A program made the translations under genes and the position numbers. DNA of 47,401 nucleotides from Lachnospiraceae bacterium (GTDB lineage: Bacteria; Bacillota; Clostridia; Lachnospirales; Lachnospiraceae), in NCBI GenBank assembly GCA_017457865.1, contig JAFTGN010000017.1:1-47401 (forward strand), given 5' to 3'. Under the pieces are notes generated by a model that did not search any database, was not told the origin of the DNA, and was given only the letters and a program-made list of their open reading frames with translations. Within the stretch, counting starts at the first letter, position 1. Each line of letters starts with the position of its first letter. Positions 44,197 to 47,401 of the stretch are shown piece after piece.

Positions 44197-44949
44197 ATGG
44201 ATACATATACCGTATTTGCAGAAGTTTATGACCGGTGTATGGAAGAAATTCCATATGAAGATTGGTGCAGGCAGATCACCAGTCTGTTGTGTCAGGATGG
44301 GATTGTCGATGGTCTGGTGCTGGAACTTGGCTGTGGCACCGGCACCATGACAGAACTGCTTGCCCAGGCAGGCTATGATATGATTGGTGTAGATGCTTCC
44401 GGAGAGATGCTTTCTAAAGCCATAGAGAAGCGAAACAGTTCCGGGCAGGATATTTTGTATTTACAGCAGGATATGCGGGAATTTGAACTGTATGGTACGG
44501 TTCGGGCAGTGGTCAGTGTCTGTGATACGATGAATTATCTGCTGGAGGAGGAAGAATTGTTGCAGGTATTCCGACTGGTGAACAATTATCTGGACCCGAA
44601 GGGATTGTTTTTGTTTGATCTGAAAACAGAACATCACTTTCGGGATGTGGTAGGCACCCAGAGTTTTGTGCAGAATGAGGAAGATGTCTGTATCATTTGG
44701 GAAAACTATTACTATGAAGAAGAACAGGTCAATGAGTATGCGGTGACCATCTTTGCGGCAGAGGAAGATGGGCGGTATGAACGGCAGCAGGAGCTGCATT
44801 ACCAGAAACCATACACCATTGCGCAGATTCAGCGTTTGCTGCAACAGGCAGGCATGGAATTTGTGGCAGCCTATGGAGAGAATGGGGAAGAGGCGTCTGA
44901 GACAGACAGCAGTCGTATTTACATTTTGGCCAGAGAATGTGGAAAGTGA
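44197..44949 (+). CDS. Class I SAM-dependent methyltransferase
   Basis: A 250-residue methyltransferase with the SAM-binding loop VLELGCGTGTMTELL at about 48-62, the acidic GVDASGEML, and a DMREFEL segment. The N-terminus TVFAEVYDRCMEEIPYEDW matches a group often found in Clostridia. The substrate is unknown; small-molecule methylation is most likely. AGAGGGATAG precedes ATG 44197. The partial foldback repeat begins at its stop codon, with hslO beyond. Confidence 0.82.
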   Translation: MDTYTVFAEVYDRCMEEIPYEDWCRQITSLLCQDGIVDGLVLELGCGTGTMTELLAQAGYDMIGVDASGEMLSKAIEKRNSSGQDILYLQQDMREFELYGTVRAVVSVCDTMNYLLEEEELLQVFRLVNNYLDPKGLFLFDLKTEHHFRDVVGTQSFVQNEEDVCIIWENYYYEEEQVNEYAVTIFAAEEDGRYERQQELHYQKPYTIAQIQRLLQQAGMEFVAAYGENGEEASETDSSRIYILARECGK

Positions 44950-45015
44950 GTTTTTCAAACAAAAAGTTCTGATGTACAGGCTGTTTTTTGCTCTGTTCAA
45001 AGAGCTTCACAATTG
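44948..45015. repeat. Partial copy 3 of the foldback element (right part)
   Basis: About 68 bases matching the right third of copies 1 and 2: GTTTTTCAAA, then TTCTGATGTACA (44967-44978; the same 12-mer at 35791 and 36685), ending in CACAATTG at 45008-45015. The left part is absent; the methyltransferase coding sequence occupies that side. CAATTGTCTAAAA continues across the end as in copy 2. Confidence 0.7.
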
Positions 45016-45048
45016 TCTAAAATAGAGAGAATGAAAGGAAAAAGAACA

Positions 45049-45915
45049 ATGTCTGATTATATGATTCGTGCCACAGCGGCAAACAAACAAATTCGTGCTT
45101 TTGCGGCTACCACCAGAGAGATGGTAGAGTATGCCAAGAATGCCCACCAGACCAGTCCGGTGGTGACGGCAGCACTTGGTCGTCTGATGACAGCAGGTGC
45201 CATGATGGGCAGTATGATGAAAGCACCCACTGATCTGCTGACTGTGAAGATTGAGGCAGACGGTCCCATGAAGGGAATGATTGTCACAGCAGATTATGCA
45301 GGGAATGTGAAGGGGTATCCTTTTGTACCGGATGTGATGCTGCCGCCCAATGAAAAGGGAAAGTTAGATGTAGCAGGGGCAGTGGGCATCGGCGTACTTA
45401 GTGTGATTAAGGATCTGGGTTTGAAAGAGCCTTATGTGGGACAGACCATTCTGATCACCAGTGAGATTGCAGAAGATCTGACCTATTATTATGCCACTTC
45501 CGAGCAGACACCTTCCAGTGTGGCTTTGGGTGTATTGATGAACCGGGATAACACCGTCCGTCAGGCAGGTGGTATGATTATCCAGTTGATGCCGGGAACT
45601 TCTGATGAGATCATTGACCAGTTAGAGGCAAAGATCAGTACCATTTCTTCCATCACTTCCATGCTGGATCAGGGCATGAATCCGGAAGCGATCTTAGAGT
45701 ATGTGTTAGGTGATTTTGGGCTGGAGATTTTAGACCGGATGCCGGTACAGTTTCACTGTAATTGCAGCAAAGAACGGGTGACACGTGCCATTGCCAGCAT
45801 TTCCAAAGAAGAACTTGGCCAGATGATAGAAGAAGGAAAGCCGATCGAAGTGAACTGTCAGTTCTGTAACAGCCATTATCTGTTTGATACAGAGGAATTG
45901 AAGGCATTTCTGTAA
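45049..45915 (+). CDS. hslO: Hsp33 redox-regulated chaperonin
   Basis: A 288-residue cytoplasmic holdase that is switched on by oxidation. The C-terminal zinc site is intact: CxC in FHCNCSKERV and CxxC in VNCQFCNSHY. The N-terminal core includes GRLMTAGAMMGSMMK and VKIEADGPMKGMIVTADYAGNVKGY. GAAAGGA fixes ATG 45049; the in-frame start at 45013 lies in the repeat. The leader contains foldback copy 3. Confidence 0.95.
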   Translation: MSDYMIRATAANKQIRAFAATTREMVEYAKNAHQTSPVVTAALGRLMTAGAMMGSMMKAPTDLLTVKIEADGPMKGMIVTADYAGNVKGYPFVPDVMLPPNEKGKLDVAGAVGIGVLSVIKDLGLKEPYVGQTILITSEIAEDLTYYYATSEQTPSSVALGVLMNRDNTVRQAGGMIIQLMPGTSDEIIDQLEAKISTISSITSMLDQGMNPEAILEYVLGDFGLEILDRMPVQFHCNCSKERVTRAIASISKEELGQMIEEGKPIEVNCQFCNSHYLFDTEELKAFL

Positions 45916-45958
45916 TCAATGACAAATGCTGTAAACAGCAGGTAATAAAACGTAATGC

Positions 45959-46019
45959 AACAGGCTCCTTCCTGAGTGACAAGCATTGTGGTTTGCTGTC
46001 ACTTAGGAGGAGCCTGTTT
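45959..46019. terminator. Bidirectional terminator between hslO and csp
   Basis: AACAGGCTCC (45959-45968) pairs with GGAGCCTGTT (46009-46018), continued inward by AGTGACA/TGTCACT. T-rich sequence follows on the plus strand. It suits the convergent hslO and cold-shock genes. Confidence 0.8.
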
Positions 46020-46040
46020 GTGTAGATTAATTTTTTATTT

Positions 46041-46238
46041 TCATATTCTGGTTACATTCACTGCCTGTGGTCCTTTGTTGCCATCTACCACATCATACTC
46101 TACCTTCTGGCCTTCCTCTACAGATCGAAATCCCTCTCCGCTGATGCCTGTGAAGTGCACGAATACCTCACTTCCGTCTTCCTGGCTGATGAAGCCATAC
46201 CCCTTCTGGTTATTGAACCATTTTACGATACCTTGCAT
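46041..46238 (-). CDS. Cold-shock protein, CspA family
   Basis: A 65-residue single-domain RNA chaperone that melts secondary structure and acts in transcription antitermination. RNP1 is KGYGFI and RNP2 is VFVHF, with [15 protein letters not shown] at the start. GGAGG precedes the ATG on the minus strand. The leader of about 90 bases is long for so small a gene, as usual for csp genes. Confidence 0.95.
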   Translation of the reverse strand: MQGIVKWFNNQKGYGFISQEDGSEVFVHFTGISGEGFRSVEEGQKVEYDVVDGNKGPQAVNVTRI

Positions 46239-46331
46239 GGTATTACCTCCAAAAAATACTTTTTCAGGAACACCAAAAGCCTGTGATAGCCCAGTGTGCC
46301 TGAATCAATCTCTGCAAGTGCAGATGTTTTT

Positions 46332-46360
46332 AGAATAACATAGTTGAAACTGAAAGTCAA
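46332..46360 (-). promoter_or_regulatory. Promoter of the cold-shock gene
   Basis: On the minus strand, TTGACT (46360-46355) and TATTCT (46337-46332) with a 17-base spacer. Confidence 0.65.
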
Positions 46361-46595
46361 TTAAAATTAGAAAAATTCTGAAAGAAGTATATATATCGAA
46401 AAAACGTCAGATAAAATAAAAGTCGAAAAATATCGAAAAAATACTTCTTTTTTGTAAAAATGCGAAAAATGCATAGAAGATACAGGAATCAAAAAGTAGA
46501 TTCTGGAAATAATACAGATAGAAGGATGATATAGAGAAATAACAGGGAAACAAAACTCAGAATGTGGGCAAAATGAAAATATCAAAAAAGGGCTG

Positions 46596-46798
46596 AAAAT
46601 GAGATGCAGCGTAATGGGAAAATTACGCTGCACTTCTCCAAAAAGGAGGGGAATATAAGGGGTGTCAACAGCAAGGGGAGAGGGAAGATAAATGCTGTTG
46701 ACATATATCAAATAAAAGACAATAAGCAGTAAAAAGATACATTCTGAAAACAGAATGAAGGAATAATGACACAATCTGCATCATTAAGCCTATTTTAT
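46596..46798 (-). ncRNA. Candidate small RNA B with C-rich loops
   Basis: A minus-strand promoter predicts a start near 46798. The RNA of about 200 nt is a chain of hairpins: TAATGA/TCATTA; CATTCTG/CAGAATG; an 11-bp perfect stem TGTCAACAGCA (46703-46693) with TGCTGTTGACA (46673-46663) and a loop ending CCCTCTCCCCT; a CTCC/GGAG stem; and an 11-bp stem TGCAGCGTAAT (46632-46622) with ATTACGCTGCA (46615-46605) around TTTCCC, followed by ATTTTC as a modest terminator. An overlapping hydrophobic frame on the same strand has no start site and looks spurious. The remaining gap to 47074 holds only the promoters of this RNA and the HPr-like gene. Confidence 0.55.
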
Positions 46799-46804
46799 GT
46801 CTAT

Positions 46805-46833
46805 ATTATAGTTTGTATACAGGAAAATTGCAA
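46805..46833 (-). promoter_or_regulatory. Promoter of small RNA B
   Basis: On the minus strand, TTGCAA (46833-46828) and TATAAT (46810-46805) with a 17-base spacer; divergent from the promoter of the HPr-like gene. Confidence 0.65.
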
Positions 46834-46891
46834 GAAAAAACTTTTACAGATTTTTTGGTAAAAACTGTGGGAAATATAATAGAAATAAGAG

Positions 46892-46920
46892 TTGAAAAAA
46901 AGAGTATTATATGTTATGCT
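46892..46920 (+). promoter_or_regulatory. Promoter of the HPr-like gene
   Basis: TTGAAA at 46892-46897 and TATGCT at 46915-46920 with a 17-base spacer. A second TGTTATGCT occurs near 46983, so a closer promoter is possible. Confidence 0.5.
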
Positions 46921-47074
46921 TAAAACGAAAAAAAAGTACAAGAGTTTTTTGTGCAAAATGATTATTTGCATCAAACGAAATCGTGTTATGCTGTAGAAGC
47001 AGAACAGATAAATCAATGTATTTACCGGAGGATGGTTCTTGGTATTTACAAGGAGAGAAAGGGGGGCAGTGTTG

Positions 47075-47335
47075 GTGGACAAGGTGACAGCTGATTTACA
47101 GATGAAAACAGGCTTAAATTTGCATATGGCTGCAAAGATAGCAGATACTGCGGCTCGGTGCAATGTAAGAGGAACTCTCTGCAAAGAAAACCAGTATTAT
47201 AATGTGGGAAGTGTATTGCAGATGGCATCAAGTGGAATCAATGCACAAGATGAGATTACAGTATGTTGCACCGGTTTGAGAGCGCAGGAAGCGCTGGATA
47301 CAGTTGTAAATATATTGCAAAGTGAAGAAAACTGA
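47075..47335 (+). CDS. HPr-like (Crh-type) protein lacking His15
   Basis: An 86-residue HPr-fold protein. Starting at GTG 47075 (GGGGGG at 47061-47066) puts the protein in exact HPr numbering. The phosphocarrier His15 of the GLHARPA motif is Asn15 (TGLNLHMAAK), and the regulatory Ser46 is kept in YYNVGSVLQM. DEITVCCTG and the C-terminal helix fit HPr. Loss of His15 with retention of Ser46 is the hallmark of Crh, which is phosphorylated by HPr kinase and co-activates CcpA but cannot carry PTS phosphate. Frames from TTG 47039 or TTG 47072 are alternatives. It lies alone, followed by a terminator. Confidence 0.8.
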   Translation: MDKVTADLQMKTGLNLHMAAKIADTAARCNVRGTLCKENQYYNVGSVLQMASSGINAQDEITVCCTGLRAQEALDTVVNILQSEEN

Positions 47336-47352
47336 CTCTGGGGTCAGAACAG

Positions 47353-47387
47353 AACCGCTGTACTAGCAGAATTGGACAGCGGTTTTT
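47353..47387 (+). terminator. Terminator of the HPr-like gene
   Basis: AACCGCTGT (47353-47361) pairs with ACAGCGGTT (47376-47384), followed by Ts. Confidence 0.85.
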
Positions 47388-47401
47388 CCATTGTAAGGAA
47401 A

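Noticed and set aside
46367-46774. 135-residue hydrophobic reading frame on the minus strand
   Set aside because: Low-complexity Phe/Ile/Ser composition from AT-rich DNA, no ribosome binding site, and it runs through the hairpins of small RNA candidate B.
46596-46798. 6S RNA as an identity for small RNA B
   Set aside because: 6S is a rod with complementary ends and a central bubble; this RNA is a chain of separate hairpins.

Overview
The window reads as a chromosomal segment of a Firmicute, most likely a gut-type Lachnospiraceae (Clostridia). This rests on gene content and style: type III glutamine synthetase, class II aldolase, a PPK/Ppx pair, a fused FolB-FolK, Hsp33, ECF sigma/zf-HC2 and LytTR-DUF3021 modules, strong G-rich ribosome binding sites and classic sigma-A promoters. 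No rRNA, tRNA, CRISPR array or complete mobile element was seen. Assignments come from reading motifs; no database search was run.

Layout: 1-2838 holds a truncated C-terminal gene, then cca, a DUF5662-type gene and xpt. 2839-3990 holds a decayed lactaldehyde reductase (fucO-like) pseudogene that still has a promoter and palindrome. 3991-8301 carries fba overlapping a class B sortase gene, then glnN behind a structured leader. 8302-14268 carries a zinc-ribbon/TPM pair, cyclophilin, GNAT, ispE and a GntR regulator. malQ-plsC lie on the minus strand (14269-16610). Divergent from them run folC-folE-folP-folBK, then pheA, ppx-like and ppk. A cysteine desulfurase, asnS, an SbcD/YhaO-YhaN-like pair, an ABC-F protein, TraX and a PrcB-type lipoprotein follow to 34628.

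The accessory part begins at 34676. An Abi_2/AbiF-type HEPN gene (minus) has, upstream on the same strand, a compact transcription unit with a consensus promoter and terminator that looks like a small RNA of about 63 nt. This resembles the toxin plus non-coding RNA layout reported for AbiF systems. A 205-bp foldback element lies between RNA and toxin. A second 205-bp copy separates an ECF sigma gene from its zf-HC2 anti-sigma gene, and a partial third copy precedes hslO. Pairing is kept by compensatory changes between the two full copies. Next come an orphan VirD4-like ATPase, a LytTR-DUF3021-ABC exporter operon, a second ABC exporter, a methyltransferase, hslO, a cold-shock gene and a Crh-like HPr paralogue (Asn15, Ser46).

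Two intergenic regions (25593-25788 and 46596-46833) each appear to encode a minus-strand small RNA with a long hairpin whose loop is C-rich and complementary to Shine-Dalgarno sequences. Together with the Abi-linked RNA and the foldback repeat, these are the main candidates for undescribed biology here.
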